DNA from: Mesorhizobium sp. AR07 | GTDB taxonomy: Bacteria > Pseudomonadota > Alphaproteobacteria > Rhizobiales > Rhizobiaceae | Reading direction: 5' to 3' | Length of the DNA: 64,000 nucleotides | Assembly (NCBI RefSeq): GCF_024746815.1 | Contig: NZ_CP080528.1 | Coordinates: 434,001 to 498,000, forward strand | In this document: one piece after another, positions 17,470 through 26,338 of the stretch | Layout of the letters: every line of letters begins with the position of its first letter | How positions within the stretch are numbered: the first letter of the stretch is position 1 | Notes under the pieces: model-generated | The model's input: the letters and a program-made list of their open reading frames with translations, nothing else | What the model was told of the DNA's origin: nothing | Database searches by the model: none | Translations under genes and position numbers: made by a program

Positions 17470-17748
17470 AGCCAGTTCTCCTCTTGCACTATTCTTGGGT
17501 TACGCTGCCGCCGGCAGCGGTGCACCCTGGCCGAGGTCGTTCTCTCGAAGCAGTCCTCATGGATCGCACGGATGCCGCCTCTCCTACATTCTCCGGGTGT
17601 CAAAATCAGGCTCGCCCAAGCTAAGAGCGACGACATCCCGTCCGGCTTTCCGTAGCGAAACGGCGCGGCTGTCAGGGTATCAGTTTCGGAAGGCCGAAAC
17701 TGGGAAAGGCGCCTTGAAACAAACATCTCGGCAATTTCTGTATATTGT

Positions 17749-18621
17749 TCAGCGCAGGAAGCACTTTTCGTCCCCCTTGACCTTGTCCATTTTCTGTAGC
17801 CGGAAGATCTCCTCGACCGAAACGATGTCCTTATGGACGTTCTGCACCCCGCCATCGGCAATGATCCGTCGGAAGGCATCCTGCATTGCGGTGGTTGCGG
17901 CGCGGATCCCGTAGTTGCCATAGACCGTCATTTGGATGTTGGCGAGCGCGCGGATCCGAGTCCCGTCGAGTTCCGGATAGGCGTTGGGCACGATCACAAG
18001 CGGGACGATGCCCTTCCAGGCGCGGGAAAAGCTTTCGATCTCTGCCGGGTCCTTTTTCTTAGAATGGATCAGGATCATATCGGCACCTGCCTCGACATAG
18101 GCCATGCCGCGCTTCAGGGCCTCCGCCTCGTCCAACCCGGCAATCAGGGCTTCCGTGCGGGCTATGACGAGGAAATCTGGGTCGCTGCGGGTGGAGACCG
18201 CAGCTTCGATCTTGCCCTGGAATTCCTCAATACGCAGAAGTTCTTGGCGCCCAGTGGCGGCAAGGCTGGTGACTTTGGGGAAAGTCTTGTCCTCGATCAC
18301 GACGGCAGCCGTGCCCGCCTTTTCATATTCGCGGATGGCATGGATGACGTTCACGGCATTGCCGTAGCCCGTATCGATATCGGCGACGATCGGCAGCGAG
18401 GACTGACCGGCGATCGCCCGCAGCATGTCGAGATGCTGGGTCATGGTGATCAGGCTCATATCGGCAAGACCGTAAAGCGCCGAAAGCTCGAAGCCGGAAG
18501 CCCAGAGGCCATCGAAGCCGGCCTCTTCGGCCAAGATGGCCGACAGAGGACTGTGAGCGGCCATGATGTGAACAAGGCCGCGTTCGGCCATGCGGTCACG
18601 CAGTTGCTTTGCTTTGCTCAT
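17749..18621 (-). CDS. palA: Phosphonopyruvate hydrolase-like enzyme (PEP mutase/isocitrate lyase superfamily)
   Basis: A 290-residue member of the PEP mutase/isocitrate lyase superfamily. ATG 18621 is chosen over a longer upstream frame because it overlaps the aminotransferase gene by 26 bases and gives the usual N-terminus. The metal-binding ADIDTGYGN lies near 80-88 and the gate motif IEDKTFPKVTSL near 109-120. Mutases have EDKx5NS here; this protein has Thr at position 118, as I recall for Variovorax phosphonopyruvate hydrolase PalA, which cleaves phosphonopyruvate to pyruvate and phosphate. The adjoining aminotransferase and LysR gene match a pal-type phosphonoalanine cluster. Other C-C lyases of the superfamily are the main alternative. 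Confidence 0.75.
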   Translation of the reverse strand: MSKAKQLRDRMAERGLVHIMAAHSPLSAILAEEAGFDGLWASGFELSALYGLADMSLITMTQHLDMLRAIAGQSSLPIVADIDTGYGNAVNVIHAIREYEKAGTAAVVIEDKTFPKVTSLAATGRQELLRIEEFQGKIEAAVSTRSDPDFLVIARTEALIAGLDEAEALKRGMAYVEAGADMILIHSKKKDPAEIESFSRAWKGIVPLVIVPNAYPELDGTRIRALANIQMTVYGNYGIRAATTAMQDAFRRIIADGGVQNVHKDIVSVEEIFRLQKMDKVKGDEKCFLR

Positions 18622-19834
18622 AGATACTCTCACTTTCTGACAGGGCTTCGCAGGCTGCAAGAATGCGGTCGCAGGCATGCTGGAGATCCTCGATCGACGC
18701 GGCGTAGGAAATGCGGATATAGGGCGAGGCCATGAAGCCGCTGCCCGGCACAACGGCGACGCCGAAATGCTCCAGAAGATACATGGCGAAAGCCATGTCG
18801 GTCTCGATCACCTTGCCCTGAGGACTTGTCTTGCCGATCACACCGGCGCAATTGACGAATACATAGAAGGCACCATCCGGGGTCCGGCATTTGAGGCCTT
18901 GGGCCTCGTTGATCTTCTCGACGACGAGATCGCGGCGCTTGCGGAAGCTGGAGACGAAATCGTCGATGTAGTCCTGGTTGCCACCGATCGCTTCGATCGC
19001 TGCATATTGCGAGATCGAGCTGGTGTGGGACGACGTCTGCCCCTGGATCGAATTCATCGCCTTGATCAGATCCTTCGGCCCGGCGCCGTAGCCGAGGCGC
19101 CATCCGGTCATGGCGCTGGACTTGGAAACGCCGTTGACGGTCAGCGTCCGGCCGATGAGGTCTGGCGCGGCTTCGGCCATCGTCGCGAAACGCACGCCAT
19201 AAACGAGTTTTTCGTAGATATCGTCTGCGAGCACATGAACTTGAGGATGGCGGCGCAGAACGACGGCGAGCGCCGCAAGCTCGGCCTTGGAATAGACCGC
19301 ACCGGTCGGATTGTTGGGTGAATTCAGCATCAGCCACTTGGTGCGCGGCGTCATCGCCGCCTCCAGATCTTGCGGCTTCAGCTTGAAGCCGAAACGTTCG
19401 TGGCAGGCGACGAGAACCAACTCGCCGCCGGCAAGCCGCACCATGTCCGGATAGGACACCCAGCAGGGTGTCGGGATGATGACCTCATCGCCCGGATCGA
19501 GACTGGCGAAGAGCGCATTGAAGACCACCTGTTTGGCGCCGCAGCCGACGGTGATCGCGTCGATGTCGTAGTCGAGGCTGTTGTCGTGCAGCAGCTTCTG
19601 ACGGATTACCTCACGTAGCGGCTTTACGCCGGCGACAGGCGTGTAGCGTGTCTTGCCCTCACGAATGGCAGCTATTCCAGCTCTTTGCACCACGTCGGGC
19701 GTATCAAAATCCGGTTCGCCCTGGCTGAGCGCAATGACATCAATGCCCTTCTCGCGCAAAGCGGCGGCAGCGGCAGTCATAGCCTTGGTTTGAGAGGGAC
19801 GGACGGCTTGTAGTCTTTTGGCGATGAGTGACAT
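18596..19834 (-). CDS. Class I aminotransferase, PalB-like (phosphonoalanine/phosphonopyruvate)
   Basis: A 412-residue fold-type I aminotransferase. ATG 19834 is chosen because GAGGAG lies upstream; the frame is open further but only as a shadow. NSPNNPTG lies near 171-178, the Asp pairing with the PLP ring in ADDIYE near 204, and the PLP Lys in VSKSSAMTGWRLGY near residue 238. Overlap with the PalA-like gene indicates coupling. The likely reaction is transfer between phosphonoalanine and pyruvate, giving phosphonopyruvate for the hydrolase. Sequence alone would also fit an aspartate aminotransferase. Confidence 0.72.
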   Translation of the reverse strand: MSLIAKRLQAVRPSQTKAMTAAAAALREKGIDVIALSQGEPDFDTPDVVQRAGIAAIREGKTRYTPVAGVKPLREVIRQKLLHDNSLDYDIDAITVGCGAKQVVFNALFASLDPGDEVIIPTPCWVSYPDMVRLAGGELVLVACHERFGFKLKPQDLEAAMTPRTKWLMLNSPNNPTGAVYSKAELAALAVVLRRHPQVHVLADDIYEKLVYGVRFATMAEAAPDLIGRTLTVNGVSKSSAMTGWRLGYGAGPKDLIKAMNSIQGQTSSHTSSISQYAAIEAIGGNQDYIDDFVSSFRKRRDLVVEKINEAQGLKCRTPDGAFYVFVNCAGVIGKTSPQGKVIETDMAFAMYLLEHFGVAVVPGSGFMASPYIRISYAASIEDLQHACDRILAACEALSESESIYEQSKATA

Positions 19835-19956
19835 ACCACTCTCCTCGAAATTCCGGGTTTGTCCCAAAACTAGCCAAGGTAACTGCAACTCGCCAATTGC
19901 GGCATCGCGTAAAGCGAGGATAATGATCGCATTTACCGATGCATCGGACGCGCGAC

Positions 19957-20868
19957 CTATTTGGTTGGGACGTCTTCCTCCGTCATCTTCCGGCAAAGCC
20001 GCGTGAGCCAACGGCAGAAGGCGCGGGCAACATCCGGGTTGTCGCTGCTATCGATCGCATAGGCACGGTACTGCATGCCGCTTGGCGCGCGTGACCCGGC
20101 AAGCACTTCCAGAAGGCCCTGCCTGATCAGCTCCGCAACCACGATATGCGGCGTCACCAGCAGGCTCTGCCCGGTCGTTACCGCCGGCAGTGCGAGATAG
20201 TGGTGATCGTAACGGGCGCCTGAGGTGATATCGGATGTCTTCAGGTTCATTCCGCGCAGCCAGGTGGGCAGAATGTCGGGCCGGGACGTCACCGCTATAA
20301 TCGGGGTGCTCCGCAAGGCCTTGAGGCCGCGGCCAGCTACACAATCCGGCGCCCCGACACAGACGAGTTGCTCGTCATAGACGTCCCAGCGGTCGGCCGG
20401 CTCGGTCAACATCAAATCTCGAGTCAACAGTACGTCGAAGCTGTCGGTCGAAGCGGGTGCAGATAAGGTGCTGATGACGTCGACCGTGACACCGCTCATT
20501 TCTTTCGAGAACTCGCGCAAGTTGGGGATGAGGACCGTATAGGCGAAGGTGGAAAGCGACGTTCGCACGACGAGACGATTGACGTCCTTCCTGTCGCTGC
20601 GACGCATCCGCTTTGCGGTGAAAAGGATCGTATCGAGCGGCTCGGCGACGGCATCGGCGAACAGTCGCCCGAAGTCCGTCAACTGGCTCTGTCGGCCGAA
20701 CCGTTCGAGCAGCTTTGCCCCGAAATACTCCTCCAGCACTGCAAGATGGCGGCTGACGGAGCTCTGGGTAATGCCGAGTGTCTTCGATGCCCGCGTGACG
20801 CTGTTGTCTCGCGCGACCTGCACGAAGGCCCGCACCGCATTGAGTGAAAGATCCTTTTCCTCGGTCAA
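19957..20868 (-). CDS. LysR-family regulator of the phosphonate catabolic genes
   Basis: A 303-residue LysR regulator. The winged HTH lies near residues 8-66 with SVTRASKTLGITQSSVSRHLAVLE, followed by a substrate-binding domain. It lies upstream of and in the same direction as the aminotransferase and hydrolase genes and is divergent from the ABC transporter operon. That is the usual LysR layout for control of both flanks. The inducer is probably a phosphonate or its keto acid (inference). Confidence 0.88.
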   Translation of the reverse strand: MTEEKDLSLNAVRAFVQVARDNSVTRASKTLGITQSSVSRHLAVLEEYFGAKLLERFGRQSQLTDFGRLFADAVAEPLDTILFTAKRMRRSDRKDVNRLVVRTSLSTFAYTVLIPNLREFSKEMSGVTVDVISTLSAPASTDSFDVLLTRDLMLTEPADRWDVYDEQLVCVGAPDCVAGRGLKALRSTPIIAVTSRPDILPTWLRGMNLKTSDITSGARYDHHYLALPAVTTGQSLLVTPHIVVAELIRQGLLEVLAGSRAPSGMQYRAYAIDSSDNPDVARAFCRWLTRLCRKMTEEDVPTK

Positions 20869-20918
20869 ATTCGTCTCCCATGAACCGGATGGATACTCAT
20901 CCAGAATCGCTTAACTTG

Positions 20919-20935
20919 CATCGCAATATTCGATG
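20919..20935. promoter_or_regulatory. LysR-type box in the divergent intergenic region
   Basis: CATCG-CAATATT-CGATG is a perfect inverted repeat containing T-N11-A, the LysR-box layout, midway between the LysR start (20868) and the ABC ATPase start (21034). Confidence 0.55.
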
Positions 20936-21033
20936 ATTGTCACAACCATGTAACAAAGCCATTCGATGGTCAGCCCCAAATTGAACTCATCAAGGCGATG
21001 CTTTTGAACATTGCCGACTGAGCGAGGTAACCG

Positions 21034-22209
21034 ATGTCGGCTATAACCATCGAAAAAATAGAAAAGACATTCGGCGCCACCCCCGTGCTGCGCGATGTCT
21101 CGCTGAAGATAGCCGATGGTGAGTTCCTGACACTGCTCGGCCCGTCGGGCTGCGGGAAGTCGACGCTGCTGCGCATCCTCGCAGGCCTCGAGGTGCAAAC
21201 CGGCGGTTCGATTTCGATTGGCGAGCGTGTTGTCGACGGCGTACGTCCGAAGCGGCGCGACGTGGCGATGGTGTTCCAGTCCTATGCGCTCTATCCGCAT
21301 ATGACAGTCGCTCAGAACATGGCCCTGCCCTTGCGTATGCGGCGGCTGTCGGCCTGGCAGAGGTTGTCGATGGTCGGCGGGTTGCTGCCGGGCACCAAGG
21401 CGGTATCTGCAGAGATTGAGCTGGAAGTGATGCGGACCGCGAAAGCACTTGGCATCGGCCATCTGCTTGCCCGCAAGCCTGGCCAGTTGTCGGGCGGCCA
21501 GCGCCAGCGTGTCGCCGTCGGCCGTGCCATGGTGCGCGAGCCGGCGGTCTTCCTGATGGATGAGCCGCTCTCCAATCTCGACGCCAAGCTCAGAGTGCAG
21601 ATGCGCGCCGAGATCAAGGAATTGCATAACCGGCTCGGCGTCACCTTCGTCTATGTCACCCACGACCAGTCCGAGGCCATGACCATGTCGGACCGGGTGG
21701 CGGTCATGCTCGACGGCGAGTTGCTGCAGGTCGCCCCGCCGCAGGAAATCTATGACGATCCCGACGACCGGCGCGTCGCCGAGTTTATCGGCTCACCCAA
21801 GATCAACATGCTGGATGCGAGGCTGCGCGAACACGGACTGGCCGATACGGCCGGCACGAGCTTTTGTATTGCCGGCAATATCGGACCGGGTATAGCCCTG
21901 ACCCTGGGTATCCGCCCCGAAGCGTTCCATCTCGTCGATGCCGGTGGCCCGAATGTCCTGACCGGCGCGGTCCGGCTGGTCGAGCACATGGGCTCCGATC
22001 TCTTCGTCCATCTTAACGTCCCGGGAACCGATCATCCGGTCATTGCCCGGCTCCTCGCCGAACGCGCACCGCAGATCGGCTCGGGCCAGACCCTGCATCT
22101 CGGCGTCAAGCCGGAGCGCCTGTTGCTCTTTTTCGCCGACGGACGCCGCCTGCGCGCCCATGACCATGCGGGCGCGACCGTGCTGCGGATGAAGGAGTGC
22201 GTGCAATGA
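21034..22209 (+). CDS. ABC importer ATPase, UgpC/MalK type
   Basis: A 391-residue ATPase of the carbohydrate/polyol import group. Walker A GPSGCGKST lies near 36-44, the signature LSGGQRQR near 150, Walker B VFLMDEP, and a C-terminal regulatory TOBE/OB part from about residue 240. Unlike typical UgpC it has an insert of about 25 residues (RRLSAWQRLSMVGG region) between the Q-loop and signature. It begins a four-gene transporter set and overlaps the first permease by ATGA. Confidence 0.92.
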   Translation: MSAITIEKIEKTFGATPVLRDVSLKIADGEFLTLLGPSGCGKSTLLRILAGLEVQTGGSISIGERVVDGVRPKRRDVAMVFQSYALYPHMTVAQNMALPLRMRRLSAWQRLSMVGGLLPGTKAVSAEIELEVMRTAKALGIGHLLARKPGQLSGGQRQRVAVGRAMVREPAVFLMDEPLSNLDAKLRVQMRAEIKELHNRLGVTFVYVTHDQSEAMTMSDRVAVMLDGELLQVAPPQEIYDDPDDRRVAEFIGSPKINMLDARLREHGLADTAGTSFCIAGNIGPGIALTLGIRPEAFHLVDAGGPNVLTGAVRLVEHMGSDLFVHLNVPGTDHPVIARLLAERAPQIGSGQTLHLGVKPERLLLFFADGRRLRAHDHAGATVLRMKECVQ

Positions 22210-23159
22210 GCATCGCTTCCACCGCAATCAAACCTGCCGGCTCTTCAGCAGACCGGCCCGGCACCCGCAAGGCGCTGCGCAATCACAAGCTCGCCGAAAC
22301 ACTTGCCGCATGGTCGCTGGCCGCGCCCGCACTGGTCCTGCTGGTCGCGTTGTTCTTCTTGCCGGTGCTTGCGGTTTTCGCGGTCGCACTCACCAACTGG
22401 CATTTTGGCGCGCGGACCTTATCCTTTGTCGGAGTCGACAATTTCGAGCAGGTCTTCGCCGATGACGGCTTTCGAGCATCCCTGATCAACACGCTCGTTT
22501 ATGTGGCGACCGTGGTGCCCGGGACGATCATGTTCGGTCTGGGGATCGCGCTGCTTATCGAGAGCGGAAAGAGTCTCCGCGCATTCTATCGGGCGATCCA
22601 CTTCGTGCCTTATATGGCGACGCTTGCGGCAATGGCGATTGCGTGGGAGGCGCTGCTTCATCCGACGATCGGCCTCGTCAATCAGTCGCTCGCGTCGCTC
22701 GGGCTGCCGACGTCGAACTGGCTGCGCGACGAGAACACTGTCCTGCCGGTGCTGGCTGTCATTGGCATCTGGCAAAACCTTGGTTTCGCGATGGTGCTAT
22801 TTCTCGCGGGGCTGAAGGCGATCCCTCAGGACCTCTACGACGCGGCCGACATCGACGGCGCTGATCTCTGGCTCGATCGCCTGCGGACGGTGACGCTGCC
22901 GATGCTTGGCCCTGTCTCGATGTTCGTCTTCATCGTGGTGGCGCTGCGGGCGTTCGAGACGTTCGACACGGTCGAGGTCCTCACCCAGGGCGGTCCCGGC
23001 CACGCCTCGGAGATGCTGCTGTTCACCCTCTATCGCGAGAGCTTTGTCTATCTACGGACCGGCTATGGGGCTTCCGTCGCGGTCGTGTTCCTCATCATCG
23101 TCGTTGCGCTGACGCTGCTCCAGGCGCGCGTCATGGACAAGAGGGTTCATTACCAATGA
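22206..23159 (+). CDS. ABC importer permease, UgpA/MalF type
   Basis: A 317-residue permease from ATG 22206, with AAGGAG just upstream; a GTG three codons earlier is possible. It has six predicted membrane segments and the EAA loop AADIDGADLWLDRLRTVTLP that docks on the ATPase. It overlaps both neighbours by four bases. Together with the second permease and a UgpB-like binding protein it forms a complete importer. The substrate is not readable from sequence; context suggests a phosphonate or its ester. Confidence 0.92.
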   Translation: MSIASTAIKPAGSSADRPGTRKALRNHKLAETLAAWSLAAPALVLLVALFFLPVLAVFAVALTNWHFGARTLSFVGVDNFEQVFADDGFRASLINTLVYVATVVPGTIMFGLGIALLIESGKSLRAFYRAIHFVPYMATLAAMAIAWEALLHPTIGLVNQSLASLGLPTSNWLRDENTVLPVLAVIGIWQNLGFAMVLFLAGLKAIPQDLYDAADIDGADLWLDRLRTVTLPMLGPVSMFVFIVVALRAFETFDTVEVLTQGGPGHASEMLLFTLYRESFVYLRTGYGASVAVVFLIIVVALTLLQARVMDKRVHYQ

Positions 23160-23992
23160 GCATTCACGTGCCAATGCGCCCAGCCCTTTTCCTGCGCCAT
23201 GCCGCATTGTTGATGACTAGCGCGATCATTCTCTTGCCGTTTATCTGGATGGTCAGCCTGTCGATCAAGCCGCCCGGCGAGATGTTCGGGGACCATTTCT
23301 CGTTCCTGCCGACCCAATTCTATGGGGTCGAAAACTATACGCAGGCGCTGACCCGCGTGCCACTGCTGCGTTACATGTTGAACGGCGTCATCGTCTGCAC
23401 AGCAATCCTGACCCTTCAGATCCTGGTGTGCGCGCCGATGGCCTACGTCCTCGCGAAGATGCGCTTCCCCGGCCGCGAGCTGATCTTTGCCCTCGTGCTG
23501 ATTGCGCTCCTCCTGCCCCATGAGGTGCTGGCGCTGCCGCTTTTCATCTTCGCATCGAAGGTGGGCATCCTGAACAGCTACGCCGCCCTCGTTCTTCCCT
23601 ATATCGTCTCGCCGTTCGGCATCTTCCTGTTCCGCCAGTTCTTCAAAGCGATCCCGGACGACGTCGTCCACGCCGCGCGATTGGACGGCCTGTCGGAGTT
23701 CGCGATCATCTGGAAGATCATGGTGCCGATGACGATGCCGGCGGTCGTTGCGTTCAGCATCTTCTCGGTGGTCGGACATTGGAACAGTCTCTTCTGGCCG
23801 CTCATCGCAGTGAATGACGACAGCCTGCTGCCACCGCCTGTCGGGATCATCGCTTTCAAGAATCAGGACGTGGGGGTCGACTATGGACCGCTGATGGCTG
23901 CTGCAACCATCGTCGTCCTGCCGCTGATCGTCGCGTTTCTATCCTCGCAGCGCCTGTTCATCGAAAGCATTACAAGAGGTGCCATCAAATAA
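23156..23992 (+). CDS. ABC importer permease, UgpE/MalG type
   Basis: A 278-residue permease with six membrane segments and the EAA motif AARLDGLSEFAIIWKIMVPM near 179-198. It is the second half of the heterodimeric channel. It is followed by a 158-base gap before the aldolase gene in which no gene was found. Confidence 0.92.
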   Translation: MSIHVPMRPALFLRHAALLMTSAIILLPFIWMVSLSIKPPGEMFGDHFSFLPTQFYGVENYTQALTRVPLLRYMLNGVIVCTAILTLQILVCAPMAYVLAKMRFPGRELIFALVLIALLLPHEVLALPLFIFASKVGILNSYAALVLPYIVSPFGIFLFRQFFKAIPDDVVHAARLDGLSEFAIIWKIMVPMTMPAVVAFSIFSVVGHWNSLFWPLIAVNDDSLLPPPVGIIAFKNQDVGVDYGPLMAAATIVVLPLIVAFLSSQRLFIESITRGAIK

Positions 23993-24150
23993 AGGGCCGT
24001 CTTGCCGACAGTGACCGGGCGAAGAACTCGCATCATTAGCGGGCGATAACGCCACCAGCAGCACCATCCGTTTCTTATCGGGCGTCCGTCCTCGGGGTCC
24101 GCTCGATCCTTCATGCCTGCCGATGTTCAAAAACCATAAGGAGTTCAATC

Positions 24151-24903
24151 ATGGCATCATTCTTCAAGCGAAATCTCTCCTATTCCCGTGCCCTTAAGGA
24201 TAAACTGCGGACCGGCGACGTAGCGACGATGGTCCATTCTAGCCATTCGTCGCCCGGCCTGGTCGAGAAGTTGGCCGAATGCGGCTTCAATGCTGTGCTG
24301 ATCGACTGCGAACATGGCGCGATCGGCCCGGAGCGGGCTGAGGAAATGGCGCGTGCCGCCAACCTGTCCGGCATCGTATCGATCCTGCGCCCGGAAGACC
24401 CGTCACCGTGGATGGTGACCAAATATCTGGAATGCGGCGTTGATGGTCTGATGATCCCACTTGTGCCCGACGCGACCGTTGCGAAAGCCATTGTCGATCG
24501 GTTCCGTTTCTCCGCCCCGTTCGATCATCAGGACCGCGTGCTGATCCTGATGATCGAAACGATCGAAGCCGTGCGGAATCTGGAAGAGATCATGGCAGTC
24601 GATGGTGTCGACGCCTATTTCGTCGCGCCCGGCGATCTGGCGCTGACAATCGGCGAAACCCCCATCACCTACCGCTGGCAAAAGGGTGATAAGCCGAAGG
24701 CCGTCGCCGACGCCGTAGATGGCGCGATCAACACCATCGTAGGCAGCGGTCGGGCGTGCGGGACCTTGGTCAACCATGACGACGTGGCCGAGTTCATGGG
24801 CAAGGGCGTTCGCCTGTTCTACGATCATGCAAATCATATGCTCGCCCATGGCGCCAGCGACTTCCATCGTCGCATCGAGAGCGCTCGGCGCGCGAGCAAA
24901 TGA
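24151..24903 (+). CDS. HpcH/HpaI-family aldolase
   Basis: A 250-residue member of the class II pyruvate-aldolase family. The conserved LIDCEHG (catalytic His), a SILRPED Arg, MIETIEAV (metal Glu) and VAPGDL (metal Asp) are all present in the expected order. Such enzymes cleave 4-hydroxy-2-oxo acids to pyruvate and an aldehyde. Placed inside a transporter operon next to phosphonopyruvate enzymes, it may act on a carbon skeleton released from the imported compound (inference). It has its own Shine-Dalgarno (AAGGAG). Confidence 0.82.
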   Translation: MASFFKRNLSYSRALKDKLRTGDVATMVHSSHSSPGLVEKLAECGFNAVLIDCEHGAIGPERAEEMARAANLSGIVSILRPEDPSPWMVTKYLECGVDGLMIPLVPDATVAKAIVDRFRFSAPFDHQDRVLILMIETIEAVRNLEEIMAVDGVDAYFVAPGDLALTIGETPITYRWQKGDKPKAVADAVDGAINTIVGSGRACGTLVNHDDVAEFMGKGVRLFYDHANHMLAHGASDFHRRIESARRASK

Positions 24904-25009
24904 CGCGGTTCGGCCGGATCGCGCGACCGGGGCCGTCGCTAGATCCGGCTGATAGCTGGCCCACCCAGTCGATATCAGATCAACTCCAAGCCTCTCGAAA
25001 GGTAGAGCG

Positions 25010-26260
25010 ATGTTTTCTCGCCTCGCAACCACAGCAATATTGGGCTTTGCCCTTATGTCCGGCGCTGCTTCAGCCGCGCCTATCACGCTCCAGGTGGACG
25101 CGACCCCGTCCATCTTCGCCGAGATGTTCCAGAACCTGGTCAAGGCTTTCGAAGTCGAGAACCCGGATGTGAAGATCAATCTCGATCTCACGCAGCGCGA
25201 TCAGACCGACGCGACCCAAAGCGTGCTTCGGAAGGGGCTTGTCGGCCAGCTTCCCGATATCTCGTTTCAGAGCTTCAACTATCTGAAGCTGCTTGACGAT
25301 CAGGGCTATGTCGCGCCGGTCGGCGACTTCATCAAAAGCGATACGAGCTGGAGCACCGATTTCTCGCCGTCCGTCACTCAGGCAACCACGATCAACGGCA
25401 AGGTCCTGGGCCTGAGCGTCGCCTTTTCCTTCCCGGTCGTCTTCTACAACAAGGAGCTGGTTGCCGAGGCGCAGAACGGCGACGGCACGCTTCCCGGCAC
25501 CTGGGATGGCATCTTGGGCGTCGCCAAGGCGATCCAGCAACAGCATCCGGACGTGCTCGGTGCTTACACGCGCTACAATTCGTTCGTCGGGCAGGGCTTT
25601 ATCCTGAGCCAGGGCGCGGAAGTCGGCAATGCCGCCGGGACGGAGGTCGCGTTCGCCAACGACGCCGGTCGCCACGCCTTTGATCTGTTCCGCCAGTTTG
25701 GCGAAGCCGGTCAAGCAAAGGTCGACATGACGGACGAGCAGGCGCGTCAGGCATTCTCCGGCGGAAAGATCGCGATCCTCGTCGACTCCAGCAGCAGCCT
25801 GGAGAGCTTCCAGCGCGCGGCGCAGGGGCATTTCGAGATCGGGACGATCCGCTTCCCGTTCGCGAACGACAGCGGCAAGATTCCGACGGCGGGCATCGCA
25901 GTCCTTCTCCACGCCCGCGATGACGATCGCGCGAAGGCCGCGTGGCGCTTCATGCGCTTTGTCTCGAGCCCGAAGGCGCAAGTCATTGTCGGCAAGAGCA
26001 CGGGCTATGTGCCGGCGAACAATGTGGCGGTGGAAACGGCCGACCTGCTCGGCCAATATTATAAGGACCGCCCGGCCATGTCGGCGGCGCTTGACTCGAG
26101 CGCCTATGCTGCCCCCTGGTACGCATTCAACGGCACGGGTGCGGCGCGTATCGACCAGTTGTTCCTGGACTCGGCACGCCAAGTGGTGACGCTTCGTCAG
26201 TCGCCGGCCGATGCGGTCGCCGATCTGCAGAACAAGATCCCGGGCATGGTGGGCGAGTAA
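25010..26260 (+). CDS. ABC importer periplasmic binding protein, UgpB-like
   Basis: A 416-residue cluster-B-type binding protein with a signal peptide ending near ASAAP (about residue 23). SFPVVFYNKELV and GKIAILVDSSSSLES match the family of glycerol-3-phosphate and sugar binding proteins. It belongs with the ATPase and permeases although the aldolase gene lies between. UgpB relatives bind phosphate esters, so a phosphonate-containing ligand such as a lipid-derived glycerol ester would be plausible, but this is inference. Confidence 0.88.
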   Translation: MFSRLATTAILGFALMSGAASAAPITLQVDATPSIFAEMFQNLVKAFEVENPDVKINLDLTQRDQTDATQSVLRKGLVGQLPDISFQSFNYLKLLDDQGYVAPVGDFIKSDTSWSTDFSPSVTQATTINGKVLGLSVAFSFPVVFYNKELVAEAQNGDGTLPGTWDGILGVAKAIQQQHPDVLGAYTRYNSFVGQGFILSQGAEVGNAAGTEVAFANDAGRHAFDLFRQFGEAGQAKVDMTDEQARQAFSGGKIAILVDSSSSLESFQRAAQGHFEIGTIRFPFANDSGKIPTAGIAVLLHARDDDRAKAAWRFMRFVSSPKAQVIVGKSTGYVPANNVAVETADLLGQYYKDRPAMSAALDSSAYAAPWYAFNGTGAARIDQLFLDSARQVVTLRQSPADAVADLQNKIPGMVGE

Positions 26261-26292
26261 CCCTGTTCGTGCGCCGAACTAGCGCAGCATCT

Positions 26293-26328
26293 GGTCGAGC
26301 CGGCCTGGGAGATCGCGCCGGCTCGACC
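26293..26328 (+). repeat. Perfect 12-bp inverted repeat after the transporter operon
   Basis: GGTCGAGCCGGC and GCCGGCTCGACC pair perfectly around a 12-base loop, 32 bases after the binding-protein stop. No T-run follows, so it is more likely an mRNA-stabilising or attenuating hairpin than a simple terminator. Confidence 0.6.
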
Positions 26329-26338
26329 CATCCCAGCA

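Noticed and set aside
17466..17921. Minus-strand 151-codon frame beside the PalA-like gene
   Set aside because: It overlaps the hydrolase 3' end in another frame, is Arg/Ser/Thr-rich and lacks a ribosome site.
23992..24151. Possible small minus-strand gene between permease and aldolase
   Set aside because: Frames are short, have no start signal and no recognisable family; treated as leader sequence of the aldolase gene.
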